This document shows, piece by piece, positions 44,804 to 56,459 of a stretch of 64,000 nucleotides of DNA. The position numbers were made by a program, and so were the translations under genes. This stretch comes from Corythucha ciliata (lineage: Eukaryota; Arthropoda; Insecta; Hemiptera; Tingidae): positions 14,632,001 to 14,696,000 of the forward strand of contig CM075941.1 of NCBI GenBank assembly GCA_038030265.1, in the 5' to 3' direction. The notes below the pieces were generated by a model. That model worked only from the letters and a program-made list of their open reading frames with translations, ran no database searches and was not told where the DNA came from. Numbering within the stretch: position 1 is the first letter of the stretch; each line of letters opens with the position of its first letter.

Positions 44804-45563
44804 TTAAGAAAACAAAATTAAACTTGTTGTTAAACTTGAAAATCTTGTGATTAATTCAGTGATGAACTCGTTTTGGACAAGCCCCACAAAAAAAACTTGA
44901 TTTTTCATTTCAGGAAGAATTTTAGGGTTTTCCTCTGCATTTGTTTGTTGTTGATCTTCAACATTAGCCAACCAATGTGTTCCGTGCCACCACAGTTTGT
45001 TGTCTAATAACTTGAGAGATGACATTCCTCTAGAAATAAAGTCTGCGGGATTGTCGCAAGACCGTACATGCCCCCAGGTCCAATTATGACAGCTGAGAGT
45101 TTGAATTTTTGAAATTCTGTTAGCTACGAATGTTTTGAAGTTTGTCGAGGGCGATTTTATCCACGGAAGTACAACTGTGGAGTCAGTGAAACAAAAAACA
45201 GAATCAATCTGTAGGGTGAAGCGAGTTGTTGACTTTATGAAGCAAATGAGAGAGTAGCAGAGCTCCGCATAATTCTAGCCTCGGAAGTGATATTGTTTTT
45301 AATGGGGCTAATCTTGATTTTGAGGCCAATAACGAAGCTTTTAATTGCCCGGAACGATCTTTGCAACATAAATATACACAAGCGCCGAAGGCACATGATG
45401 AAGCATCTGAAAAACCACATAAATAAAATGAATTTTGGTTGTTTTCTAATAAAATAAAGCGTTGCAACGTAAAATTCTTCAAATTTTTGAGAGAAGAGTA
45501 GATGGTATCCCATGCCTTTGCATGTTCTGGAGTTAGTGAAGTATCCCAGTCAACCTTCGATTT
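44804..45563 (-). pseudogene. BEL pol, RNase H and connection segment, frameshifted
   Basis: It begins after the in-frame TGA at 45564. The first part holds FSDASSCAFGACVYL and a PRLELCGALLLSHLL block, typical of the BEL RNase H region. Near 45225 the frame shifts: the continuing homology reads FCFTDSTVVLPWI and then PADFISRGM in another frame (to 44804). Two frames are therefore needed to read one domain, so RNase H cannot be made intact. Confidence 0.8.
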
Positions 45564-47048
45564 TCATAAATTTTGAAGAAACAGTTTGGCAAGCAAAACT
45601 GCTGGACCAACCAAACCGAGGGGGTCAAAGATTTTTGATGTTACCGAAAGGACGTGCCTTTTAGTTAAGGAATTTGGTGGCTTCGGTAAATTAACTGAGA
45701 AAGAGAATTCGTCTTTTTTAGGATTCCATAGCAATCCTAGAGTTTTGACTGTATTTTCGTCGTCATCAAAACTCAATGTGGACTGAGGATTTTCGATTGA
45801 CTCAGGAGGAAAATGAGACAAAAGCGATGGGTGATTAGCAGACCATTTCCTAAGATTGAAACCACTGTTTTTTAATAATTGAGACAAATCTTTTTGAAGC
45901 TGAATGCATTTTTCCAAAGAATCATGACCTGACATGACGTCATCAACGTAAAAATCCCTGGTAAGGACCTTTGATGCTTCGGGATATAAGTGGTGGTCAT
46001 CTTGAGCTAATCTTTCGAGAGTCTTGATTGCTAAGTAAGGCGCACTAGTAGTTCCGTACGTGACGGTTTTTAGCCTGTAAACCTTAAATCTTTCCTTCGG
46101 GTCATCGCGCCAAATGATTTGTTGAAGATTGGTTTGTTGTTGATCAATTTTGATTTGCCTGTACATTTTTTCAATGTCGGCGGTAAAAGCGAATTTATGA
46201 ATCCTGAAACGAGTAATGATTGAAAACAAATCATTCTGAATTTGAGGGCCAGCATAGGATATAGAATTTAATGAATGACCGGATGGAGTGATAGCTGAAG
46301 CATCGAATACGACTCGTAATTTAGTCGTTGTAGAAGATTCACGAATGACACAGTGGTGTGGAATGACATATGAACTATTTTTGTCTACGTCAGTAGAGTC
46401 TAGTTCACCAACTAACTCCATGTGGTCTAGGTCTTCGTATTCTCGCATGAATGATTTGTATCCGGAATACATTGACGGGGAACTGAGCAATCTACGTTCA
46501 AGTGATAAAAATATTTTTAATGCTGATGCTTTACTGTGACTGAGAATTGACGGGGATCGTTTTAGTGGCATGCTAACAGTGTAGCGGCCGTTTAAGCTAC
46601 GGACGGTTGTTTTTTCATAATAGTCTTCGCAAAATGCATCGTCCCCTGTGAATGTTTTTGTGTTGCTATTCGGTAAGTCTTCTATGGTCCAAAATTTTTC
46701 GAGTGTTGAGTTGAGTGGGTCCTGCTTCAGATTAACTACTGAAAGAAGGCAATTTGATTCTACAGTGGAAGAACCATCGAGGTTTTGAATGCACCCTCCG
46801 ACTACCCAACCTAAACAAGTTTGATAAAGAATGGGACCTTCACGAGAAAGCTGGGTTTTCTGTAGACCGATCAACTCCCAAAAGACTTCGGCTCCAAGTA
46901 AAACATCAACACCATATGGACGATAAAACAGAGGATCTGCAAGAGTTGCGTTCGGGAGGAAGTCGAAATGTGACGTATCTATAAAAGTGCTTGGAGCTCT
47001 GTTAATTATGTTGGAAATGACATTGAATTGCAAGGAGGCCGAGAAATC
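45564..47048 (-). pseudogene. BEL pol, end of protease and reverse transcriptase segment
   Basis: 489 open codons. Reverse transcriptase is recognisable from HHCVIRESSTTTKLRVVFDA, IQNDLFSIITRFR, TADIEKMYRQI and the catalytic TRDFYVDDVMSG. The frame ends at TGA (45564) in the context LQNL-stop-KSKVDWD, where relatives have a Trp. This is a TGG-to-TGA change, because the same frame continues with homologous sequence beyond it. Confidence 0.9.
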
Positions 47049-48542
47049 CTATACTCTTGACTGCATTTTTGTCTGAACATAATGATTTGACTTGGACTGA
47101 ACTGATCCTTCTATGCCAACAAGATCTATTTTTCTCTGTTTCTTGGCAAACTTGAGCTTTTTGCAAAATGAATCTGTGATTAAATTCAATTGACTACCCG
47201 AATCAAGAAGAGCACGACATTTTAACTTGTTTCCTTGAAAATCAAAAATTTCTATAACTGCTGTTGCTAAAATTATTTGTGAATTTGTATGATGTTGCCT
47301 GTTAATTACGCCGATATGAGACGTGCATTCTCTGTTTTGATTACCTTCTTGGGAATTGTGTTGGTTGTTGCCAAGGTGGAGAAGAGTGTTATGTGGTTTT
47401 TTACACAGTTTGCACCGACTCTGAGTTTTGCAGTTAGATGAAGAGTGACCCTTACGGAGGCAATAAAGACACAATTGCAATTCTTTGGCAGTTTTAATTC
47501 GATCAGGAACAGGATGCGAAAGAAAGTCACTGCATTGAAAAATGGAATGGGGTCCTCTACACTTCAGGCAAAACGAATGGGCCGACACGACAAGAGCATT
47601 TGATTTTTGATTATGTGGTTGGCTCGAACTTTTGGATGAATGTGTTTTGTCAAACTGCTGACACTGATCTGCAGAACGAATAGAGTCAAGTACCTGGCAC
47701 TTACGGCTTAAAAAATTAGTTAAATCCTCAAAACTGGGTAGTTCGTTTGTTGGTGATTCTTTTTGCCATTCACGAAACGTTATTTGATCTAATTTTGATG
47801 TGATTAAATGTACTAGTAATGAATCCCAAGATTCTGTGGGCTGACCGAGTGCTTTTAAAGCTCGAACGTGCTTGAGGACTGAATTTAAAAGTTCCCTTAA
47901 TTCGTTTCCTGATTCTTGGTGAACGGAGGGAATATCGAACAAGGATTTTACGTGAATTTTTGTTATTAATGTTTTGTTATGGAACCGATCTTGTAATAAT
48001 CTTGTAATAGACGTTAACTCGACAGCCTCAATCACTTGGAGGGCGGTACCACTAAGAGACGAACGAAGGTAGTAGAATTTTTGTATGTCCGACAAAGATT
48101 CATTTTTATCGACAAGAGAGGTAAAATAATCGGAAAATGATAGCCAATCTTCTTGATTACCATTAAATGTAACTAAATTTAAAGATGGTAATTTTACATT
48201 TACTTGATTAGTTACTTCCTGATGCGTTGGCTCGTATGCATTGTTGCTGCGATGGCATGTTTGATTCGACATTAAACGTGTTTTTGCCAATGCGACGATA
48301 TTGAAGTAGCTATTTTCGAATAACTCACGCTCTTCTTCCTGAATAGTGAGATTCTCTGGTTTGGTCTGCTGCTCAATGGAAAATTGAATTTCGTTGAATT
48401 GGTTGTAGAGACTTTCTATCTTTTCGAGTCGTGCAGTGATTTGAACCGAGTCCGCTTCATGACTACCCTGCAAAAAATTTGTGAATCTGGTCAATTGACC
48501 TTTGATGACGGCTCGATGCCGTTTGAGACTCTCGATGTCCAT
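47049..48542 (-). pseudogene. BEL gag and protease segment, ends in a nonsense codon
   Basis: From the Met at 48542 (MDIESLKRHRAV) the frame encodes a coiled N-terminus, the DUF1759 Gag block LPSLNLVTFNGNQEDWLSF, two zinc-knuckle-like motifs (CLYCLRKGHSSSNC and CKLCKKPHNTLLHL) and the aspartic protease active site LLDSGSQLNLI. It stops at TAG (47049-47051) inside the protease. The same frame continues without a shift into the reverse transcriptase segment, so a single base change separates them. An upstream Met at 48581 is also in frame. In BEL elements Gag and Pol are normally one polyprotein. Confidence 0.9.
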
Positions 48543-48849
48543 TACGATGACAGTGCGAATAGATCGAAGTGAAGGATACACGCGTCGAAGATGCGGTTAT
48601 GCGTCTAGAAAAAAAAATTATTGAATGCAACGGAAGTACAAGTTGTTCTAAATGATTTTTGAACAAAAATTGAAGAGATGATGAAGATTAATCAACGATG
48701 AAAAGAGCTCGACGAAGAGTTCGCGTAAAAAAAAATTCAGATGGTAATTCAACGTTGGTGACTTGATGTCTGCTTCAACGACGATGAATCTGCTTCGCAA
48801 ATCGGACTGACCAAAATAACTGTTCAGATCCGGCCCGGAGGACCAAAAA
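48543..48849 (-). other. BEL leader with candidate primer-binding site
   Basis: Untranslated leader between the 5' LTR and gag. Directly next to the LTR the minus strand reads TTTTTGGTCCTCCGGGCC. TGGTCC may be the primer site, because its complement ends in ACCA as a tRNA would. I cannot assign the tRNA. Confidence 0.5.
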
Positions 48850-48986
48850 TGATGATGTAGTGGACTGTATATTAAAGGGAAATAAAACTCCGTTCTCAAA
48901 GGCTTTCAGTCAATAATTAACTCTTTATTATTAAATCTCATGTGCCATCTTGTATGTCGATTTAATTGAAGATGAAGCATTATCCA
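48850..48986 (-). repeat. 5' LTR of the BEL/Pao element
   Basis: 137 bases, differing from the other LTR only at an A/C (ACTCAG against ACTCCG) and a T/C (AAATTTC against AAATCTC). It would contain the element's promoter. The outer flank is GGCTCCTTGCG, giving the right target duplication. Confidence 0.9.
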
Positions 48987-48991
48987 GGCTC

Positions 48992-51900
48992 CTTGCGCTT
49001 CTGTACCTCTCCCATGCTACTTGCTTCCGTCGGTCTGAGCAGAGTCTGTCGAGCCGTCTATCTGGAAACTATTAAGGCTGGAAGGAGCGTGAGGGGGGCT
49101 TTAAAATAACGTGCGGATTGATAGCGTCTTCCCCTCACCAACACCACTAGAATTCAGCGATGCTCTGAGAGAGGTTCTTGGTCCGAATTTCAAGGGCCAT
49201 TACGCAGGTGAGACATATACTTTTAACTGTGTACCTAGTTCGCCTAAAACGGTCCTAACCCCCTACGAGTTGATTTATTCGCATGAGTTTTCTCACATAA
49301 TTTTCACCAATCTGATTGCTCGCCGGCTGAACTTTCAACCATCAAAATAAAAGCACAAGTTTCTCCTCGTTCATAAGCTCCAAAATTGTCCATCTTTCTC
49401 TCCTTTTCTCAGGCACCCAACACACCGGAAAGACGGGGCACTGTTTTTATTAGTAAAACAGCAGGGCGTAAGACAGACCCATTTTAATGGTTTTACGAAG
49501 AATGCGCTCCTCTCCTCTAAAGTTGAAGGACCTTTCCGCGTTCACGGAGAGGAAGGTGTCTAGGCCCCAGTGTTACATGAATGAGAGGGGGGTCACAAGG
49601 GGATTGTGCAGAGTTTTCCTTCAGACCTTCTGGTTGTAGAGTTGGGTAGTGGTTAGGGATGGAAGTGGGGGGGGGGGGTAGAACAACGACTGACGTGCTT
49701 AGGAGTGTTTCTGACACGGGTTGTTGCGGTTTCTCAGGGTTGGCGGATCACGCGTGGAGGGGGATGAGGAGAGAAAGAGCGTTAAAGGAATTTGCATCTG
49801 AATACCCCCCTTTGGTGTCTCAAGACATAAACTAACCTTTTATGACTTGTATATGGAATACCTTCTGAAATTCTCTCTCACTCCCTCCCCCCCCCCATTC
49901 CGGCAAAAACATAATAAGGTTAGACTTATTAAAAATCCTACGCCTTCTAAAAACGTTATAACGCGGTCTGGTGACCCCCACACCCCACGCGTTCATGTAT
50001 ATTAAAAAAAAAAAATACACAGGACAGTACGGCACACCAACCCTCCCCAATTCCCATAAAAATTTCCAGCAGTGGTCAAACGACAGGGTGGTGGTGGCAC
50101 TGGGAGGGGGAGAGTGTTTCATTCAAATTAATAAACAATTTTCGAATATTACACATTTTCACAGCAGGAGCGCGAAGGTTTAACAACCCGTGCTCTTGGA
50201 CATTACAGTCCATTTCTTGCAGCCCTCGCGTTCTACGTGACCGTTTTTTTTTTTTTTTTTTTTTTTAATAATAACACAAAGAACAATATTAGACTTTGTT
50301 ATAGCCATTCTAAATCGTGTTAGCCCATTTTATTCCCCCCCCCCTCCTATCATTTTACCGGTGGGGGTAAGGGAAGAAAGATACAAATTGCCCGAATATC
50401 TTCGCAGGTCCGTTAGATTCGAACTCATTAAAATAATAAGAAAAAAAAGTCACGAATAAAGTTCTAGAAAATATAGCCATCCGAGGTGGGTGAAGCGACT
50501 TAAATAGTTGTAACGCACGCAAAACGCCCGTCTTTTGTCGGTAAAAAATCGCCGATCGGTGACAATTCAGGCGATAAAACTGCCGGAATTGATATCTAGA
50601 GTAGTAAGTAATTGGACGGGTAAGGGCTTTTAGCCCTTTTTCGAAAGGCAATTAATTCTCTTTTTTTTCTGTTTTTTTATTATAAAAGTTCCGTTAGCGC
50701 GCGTTTCCCTTTCAAAGTGAGAGAGAGATGAATCGCACCCACTCATGCGAAGCTTTTTGGTATAAAACTAATCGACTTACTGCGCTTTAAACGAAAAAAG
50801 TTAATTTTCTAAGGAGCAGTTGAAGTGTAATTACAAGGGTTCATTCGTTATAATTCCATCGCGCTTCGTCCCAGTAATTTATCGTTATGAAGGAAAGGAG
50901 ATTTCGGTTAGGGGGAGTGTGTGAGGGGAGGGAAGGATTCAGGACGGGTTGTTGGTGAGTGTAAAAAGCACACCCGATACCAATCGCTCTTTACCTCTCC
51001 TTTCAACTCGCGCAGACCGCGAAAGCACGGGAAGGCGACCGAATATTCAATTCGGTGGAATTCTCAAGTTTTGTCGCGAATAATTGCGATGTTTATGAAA
51101 ATTAAACTAAATTTATGAAGGAACGTCCGCCTAAGCTCCTTGTTCTTGAGAGGGACCCTGGACCCCTCCCTCCACAACACAATTCTGGTTCGATCCCTGC
51201 ATATAAATTGCTTTGTTGCTTCAATATCAGGATTTGGTCAGCAATATTCAGAAGGTTGAGGGGGGGGGTCTTATTTATTGGTAACAGGTTATTCATTCGT
51301 AATTTCCACCAAAAAAGAAAAAAAAAGGGGGAGCTCTTGATTGGTTCCAGTCCAATTCTGGCGGGTGAATTTTCTTCGTTGGATCCCCTCATTTGAATAA
51401 TGATAAAACACACACAAAAAGCTATGGATAGCACAAAGAAGTATCCATCTTTCAACATGTCACGGGTATAGGTTGGTCGGTGGTGGAGAGGGCGAGGTCG
51501 AGACAACGGTTTTCGAACCTTTAAAAATGTGTGTCCCCTCAACCGAAAAATTGGTGATACCAGAGCGATTGGAAAACGTGTGTGAATGGACGACGATTCA
51601 CCAAAAGGATGACTGTCTCAATTGATAAAAAAGGGAAGTAAAGAATGAGAAAATCCCGCTGCTCTGGTGGTAGGATTGGTTAGGTGGTGGGGGGGGGGCT
51701 TCCAGATGATGCACATACGTTGAGAGTGTGAGGCATCCATCACGGATCAATTCGTTTCAGTATAGAAACGCTTTAAAAAATTTTTTTTTCATCGTCTTCC
51801 TTATTCGTTTCACGGAATCTCAATCACATCCTAGTCCTTTCTGTCTCATATTACCATAAATAGGGGCCAGTTTCTACTTTTAAGAACATTTTCAAATCGT

Positions 51901-53355
51901 TGTTGAGGGGGGGAGGGGAGGTCCTCGAATGCTATACGCTCATGAGGTATCTGGTTCATAAACAAACTAGTCGACAGGTCTTTGAAAGCTGATCGGGTGG
52001 TCTAACCTTTCCCGTTTTTTCAAGTGTACAACATTTTCTGGATTCCAATTTGAATTTTCCCCACTCATTAAATGACGTAGATGATAATTTGCTACGAAAT
52101 AATTAAACGATTTATATCCTCCGAACAAATCTAAAAATGCATTTTAGCCAATTATGTCATTTATCACCCCCCTCACCACGGCCCAGGGACCATTAAAGAA
52201 CCAATGCGTTTTATACTCGGAGAGGCCTCATATTTGCAATAAATTCTTTTCAAATCAGTTCCATCTGAGTACATAAAGGAGATTGAAAGAACGGGGAAAA
52301 ATTCAAGTCGGCAAACGTCTTCTCTTCACCTTTTCCAACTCAACCTCACCCCACCCCCACCCACCCAACCAAACACCAACAAACCATAACATTTTATTTG
52401 TAGCCGCGGAAATCTTTCTTTTCCATCTAAACCACGCTCGGTGAACAATGTTTTTTTTTCTTCATCTTCTTTTACTCCGTCTGGAAGCAACGACCGTGAT
52501 AATTTATTTCCAGAAAAAAATAGATTATTCGCGCAATAAAAAATAAATTAATTACGTTTGATGGCGAGGTTTTGACGCGGGCGAGAAGAGAGTTTTCGCA
52601 TTAAAATATTCAAGCGCTCCCCCCCCCCCCCACACACTTAACGGCACTTCATGCGAGGCGTAAATGACGCGCAACGAGCGCACGGGGTAAAGCGAGGGGA
52701 GTTTACGATTTGCCGTGATAACATCAGTGGAGTTTAGGTGGAATAGCCAATGTGGGAAGGGAGGAGGGAGCACTTTGTGGATTCAACAACAAAAAAGATG
52801 TATAGGAATGTTGGACAATGTTGTGAGCGTTGAGGTGGTGGTAGGGGGGAAGGGGTAATCCTGTTGACTGGGGCATGCAGAGTGGATGACCACTTGACCA
52901 GACATCCTATACTTTCCGTGGACATGTCCTACTTTTTTGAGCGTCCGTGGACGTTCGGGCTCATTTTTTAGGTGTCCGCGGGGAGAGGTCCAAATTGTCC
53001 TAATTTTTCGGTCTCTACTGGTATTTTTAACTCACACAACATCTTTCAAGTTCATCTTCATACAAAGCTGCGGCGGCGCTTAACAGCCACGTCCCCAGTC
53101 ACCGTTTTCCCATCGCGGCCATCATCGCAGTTCTGATGGTGAGCCGGGATCACCTCATATAACTCGATTTTACCGCGCTAGGGGGCGGAGATCGTAGCGC
53201 AAAGTCCAATCAGATAATAATTCAGTGATCATATTTACTTGCTGAACCTCTTCCACACACCGGCATGCCTCCATTTTACTCAAAACTCTGAACTTCACCC
53301 CACAACCCATGAGAACATTGGACCGACGAACCGGAAAATTAGATTTACAGTCTGT
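48992..53355. other. Intergenic, nothing recognised
   Basis: Over 4 kb with no supported exon or element. It contains a 23-T tract at about 50244, many G/C runs (for example 49669-49678, 51690-51699) and an AT-rich background. Frames up to 146 codons (51102-51542, minus) overlap opposite-strand frames and show no domain. Confidence 0.4.
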
Positions 53356-53359
53356 TTAA

Positions 53360-54560
53360 AACCAATCACGAGAGTTAGGCACTTTCAAAAACAAAATTTC
53401 GTCATTTTGACTCTTACAAACGTTAATTTCGCAGATTTTCGCTCATTCAAAACTAAATTTTGTGGATTCGTCTCGTTCAAATCCCAATTTCGGGATTTTG
53501 CTTATTCTAAAACCAAATTTTGTGAGTTTTACTCTTTCAGAAACCAATTTTACGAACTTTCACTCTTTCAAACCCCAATTTAGAGGACTTGACGCCTTTA
53601 AAACCCAATTTCGGGGGTTTTCGCCCATTCAAAAACCAAGGCTTTTGCTCTTTATATAATCAGTTTCACAGGTTTGGTTAATTTTTAATAAAATCGCAAA
53701 AAAAAACTAACAAAAAAAATTGTGTAATTACTGCTTTATCAAATTGCAGTTTTGTTGGAGATTTTCACTCTTTCACAAACAAACGTTTCAAATTTGGCAT
53801 GTGAGAAACAAAATTCCACTAATTTTAGTTATTTCTGATGGGGTTTGCTCTTTTTGAACAACCAATTTTACGAACTTTCGCTGTTTCAGAACCCAATTTC
53901 GTGGACTTCCTTCACCCCTAAACTCTGATATTGCAATAGTTTTGCATGATGAAAACCCAAATTTCGTGGCTTTACCTCTTTGTAAAATACGTTTGATGGG
54001 TTCGGTTAGTTCAACGACCAAAAATGAGAAAAGAAATTATGAGGAAAAAAACGAAACTCGTGATTTTGGCCTTTTCAATCCACAATATCGCTGTCGATTT
54101 TCTCCACGTGTTTCAACAATCGATGTTTCAAATTTGGCACCTTCAAAACCAAATTTCTGGATTTTTATTATTTAGAACCCCAATTTCGATGTTTTTCACG
54201 CTTTTAAAACCAAAATTTCGAAGTTTTAGATCTTACTGAAAATCAGTTTCACAGGTATAGCCAATTCAGAAAATGATTTGGCTCTTTAAAAACCGGAATT
54301 CCTTAATTTGGATTACTCCAAACCTAAATGTCGTCTATTTGGGTCTTTTAAATCCTAAAGAGTCCACGGTCGCACGGCTCGGAAAGCCGGGCATCGAAAA
54401 GCTAACATTGAAAAAAATAAATTTCGGGATTTAGACAGTTTGAACCCAAATTTTACTGAGGATTTTTGCTCTCACAACCAATATCGCGAATTTTGCTTTA
54501 TATAGCTCAATTTCACGAATTTTCGCAATTTCAAACCCTAACTTCACGTTTTTTTTTTGT
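53360..54560. repeat. Degenerate ~30-bp array, AACCCAATTTCG type
   Basis: Units of the form TTCAAAACCCAATTTCG followed by TGGATTTTCGCTC repeat every 30-31 bases for about 1.2 kb. Successive units near 53385-53445 measure 30 and 31. A few units are interrupted (for example 53690-53800). Orientation appears opposite to 42.4-42.9 kb. Confidence 0.75.
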
Positions 54561-55262
54561 TTTTCTTTAACAAATGCGTTAAGCTTTTCCCAAAATCAAT
54601 TTCGCAAATTTCGTCAGACACCGCGAGACGCTCCTCTTTCTCAACACTACCAGGGAAATTTTGTTTGCAGAAAACCGCCCACTCCATCACCAGCGAAGTT
54701 TCATTTTGAAAGGAGCCATGGTCAGCGTCGTTGAGCGTTGCCAATTTGACGGATTTAACCGTCAGACCTTTCGGATTTTTAAAATACACAAATTCATTGG
54801 TTTCCCGCCTCAAAACAGCCAATTTTTAAGGATTGGTTTTCAGCTAGCCCATATTCGCGGGTTTGGCGCTTTGATAACGAAACTTCGTGGGATTTCGTCT
54901 AAATTGGAAACTCCGGCGGTTTTGCCCCTTTGAAAGTTTAATTCTTTTATTTTGGCTTCTTCAAGAAACCTCAGTTTTGTGGCTTTGGGATTGTGTTCAC
55001 AGAAAACGATTGCGAGCTCCGTAGCCTTTTGAAAAGTTGGATAACTGAAAATTCCTGACTGATGGCGTGACTACTTCAACTTACTGAGGTACACGGTCTG
55101 ACAACAAAAATCCATGGCTTGGAATTATAGTGATCTTTATTATGACTGTGCTACAATGGTAATGTCCTCGTATCTAACAAAATTAACCTCGTAAAATGTG
55201 TGCAGTGACAGTGCGTTTCTCACACTCCGATATTATTTAAGTCCGTGGGTGAATGAAGTGAT
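54561..55262. other. Intergenic with scattered ~30-bp units
   Basis: Loose AACAGCCAATTTTTAAGG-like units between about 54700 and 55060, then unique sequence and the trailer of copy C. No gene is supported. Confidence 0.4.
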
Positions 55263-55372
55263 TCAATTCTCATTTGTGCGCGAGTTTGAAATAGCACCTT
55301 CACCTGCACCGGTCAGTCCATTCAAAAGACCGTTGAGTGATCCGACCACCCCTGCCCCGGCAGCCATCGCCC
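55263..55372 (-). pseudogene. Small secreted protein gene, exon 2 only (copy C)
   Basis: After an acceptor CGCGCAG (55373-55379 region) the phase-1 frame encodes GAMAAGAGVVGSLNGLLNG, then LTGAGEGAISNSRTNEN and a TGA stop at 55263. The exon is undamaged and keeps the family's Gly/Leu/Asn-rich character. The intron's 3' part (GACTTGTATGAACTG and the CATCTCAC word near 55440) matches copy B. Upstream of that, instead of the signal-peptide exon, lies a truncated hAT transposase; no exon 1 was found beyond it up to 57 kb. A functional gene would need an exon farther away. Confidence 0.55.
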
Positions 55373-55446
55373 CTGCGCGATAAAAACAGTTCATACAAGT
55401 CACCAACAAAAAAAATAAATCAAAAAATAGTGAGATGTCCACGCAG

Positions 55447-56240
55447 TTTCGTCCGCTAAAACACTATATGCTACTGATTCTTTCACTTTCATGGTAACAT
55501 CATCCCTAATCACATCCCCACAAATGCTTATAATTTCATTTTGGATATCAACCGATCGATAACTTGCGTTCTTTTTGCAGTGTTCCATGTGTTTCTGTAA
55601 AACCACATCACCCGCATCAATTCGCAGCTTGAATAGCCCCTCCAAAACTCCTTCGCCGTTATGTTTCCCTCTGAGAGCCAAGTCGTAGGCTCCAGAGAAC
55701 ACAATACAAGTAATTATCGACGCTATTATTTTTCGGTTTTCATCGATAATTTTTCGAGAGTATGCGTTTACTTGGGACATCCACCGGTAAGCTTTCAAGA
55801 AATGAGTAAGCAGCTTCACACGCCGCTTTATGAAAGCGCGTTGTCACGTGCTTCCTACAATCTTCATGAGCATCTTTGAATTTACGAAATGGTCTGACCA
55901 CAAACGAACCTAACACACAACTAAAAGAACTTTCACGGGGCGGAAACAACGAGAAATATTTGCAGAACGCACCTCTCTGTCGCTGGGAGTATGCCATCCA
56001 TGGAGAGTACATTTCTAACCATGCAGGATTGAATTTTCGTTTTAAATTCTCATCTGCTGCGTCTTTCAAAAAGTCATAATTTGAAGGAGGGGTCCAACAG
56101 CTTGTCAGTAATTCCCTTTTCTGTTCGGTTGATAGAACTGAAGCTCGCCCAACAAATCGACCAATGTCTTTTTCGTTGCAGACTTTCTTTTCAGAATCTA
56201 GGCCCTTGTCATCGTGTAACGCTAAGCCTGGGAAAGACAT
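55447..56240 (-). pseudogene. hAT transposase N-terminal part (TTF zinc finger, DUF4371), frameshifted
   Basis: The first frame (56240-55740) begins MSFPGLALHDDKG and contains a TTF-type zinc-finger region (KRKFNPAWLEMYSPWMAYS, GAFCKYFSLFPP). Near 55770-55790 homology passes into another frame (VNAYSRKIIDENRKIIAS, ALRGKHNGEGVLEGLF, VDIQNEIISICGDVI, SVLADETA), the start of the RNase-H-like catalytic region (DUF4371), with the first Asp of the triad probably in ADETA. Homology stops abruptly at about 55447. An acidic, charged stretch at 56274-56450 could be its N-terminal tail, but stops intervene. It is a dead fragment of a ZMYM-like hAT element lodged in the intron of copy C. Confidence 0.75.
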
Positions 56241-56459
56241 AGCTTCTCAGCACACAAACTTTCTGTAAGCCCAATTTATCTTTTCTTCAATAACATACTT
56301 TTCGATGAGATTGGGCGTGCACTTGCGTCTTGATCTTCATCCTGAGGCTGAGCATCACCAGTTGGCGTCTCCTTTCCGTTGCCCTTTCTTGTTTTTTCTT
56401 CTCGCTCATTGCAGTCACTACCTCTTTCTACACTTTTTCTTTCTACACTGCAAATAATG

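Larger units (their letters stand above)
43222..48991 (-). mobile_element. Full-length BEL/Pao LTR retrotransposon with target duplication
   Basis: A 5760-base element (43227-48986) with two 137-base LTRs that differ at two positions, bounded by the 5-base target duplication GGCTC (43222-43226 and 48987-48991). The coding part runs on the minus strand in the order gag (DUF1759), zinc knuckles, protease, reverse transcriptase, RNase H, integrase, as in BEL/Pao. The near-identical LTRs point to a recent insertion, yet the single long frame is broken by two stops and two frameshifts. Either it was copied in trans from an active relative or it decayed quickly. Confidence 0.95.

Noticed and set aside
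44804..47051. Programmed readthrough or frameshifting in the BEL element
   Set aside because: There are four separate breaks, one a Trp-to-TGA change and one inside RNase H. Accumulated damage explains them better than programmed recoding, though the TAG alone would be compatible with readthrough.
51102..51542. 146-codon minus-strand frame as a gene
   Set aside because: No signal peptide, domain or splice context is visible, and a 93-codon frame on the opposite strand overlaps it. It crosses a G run.
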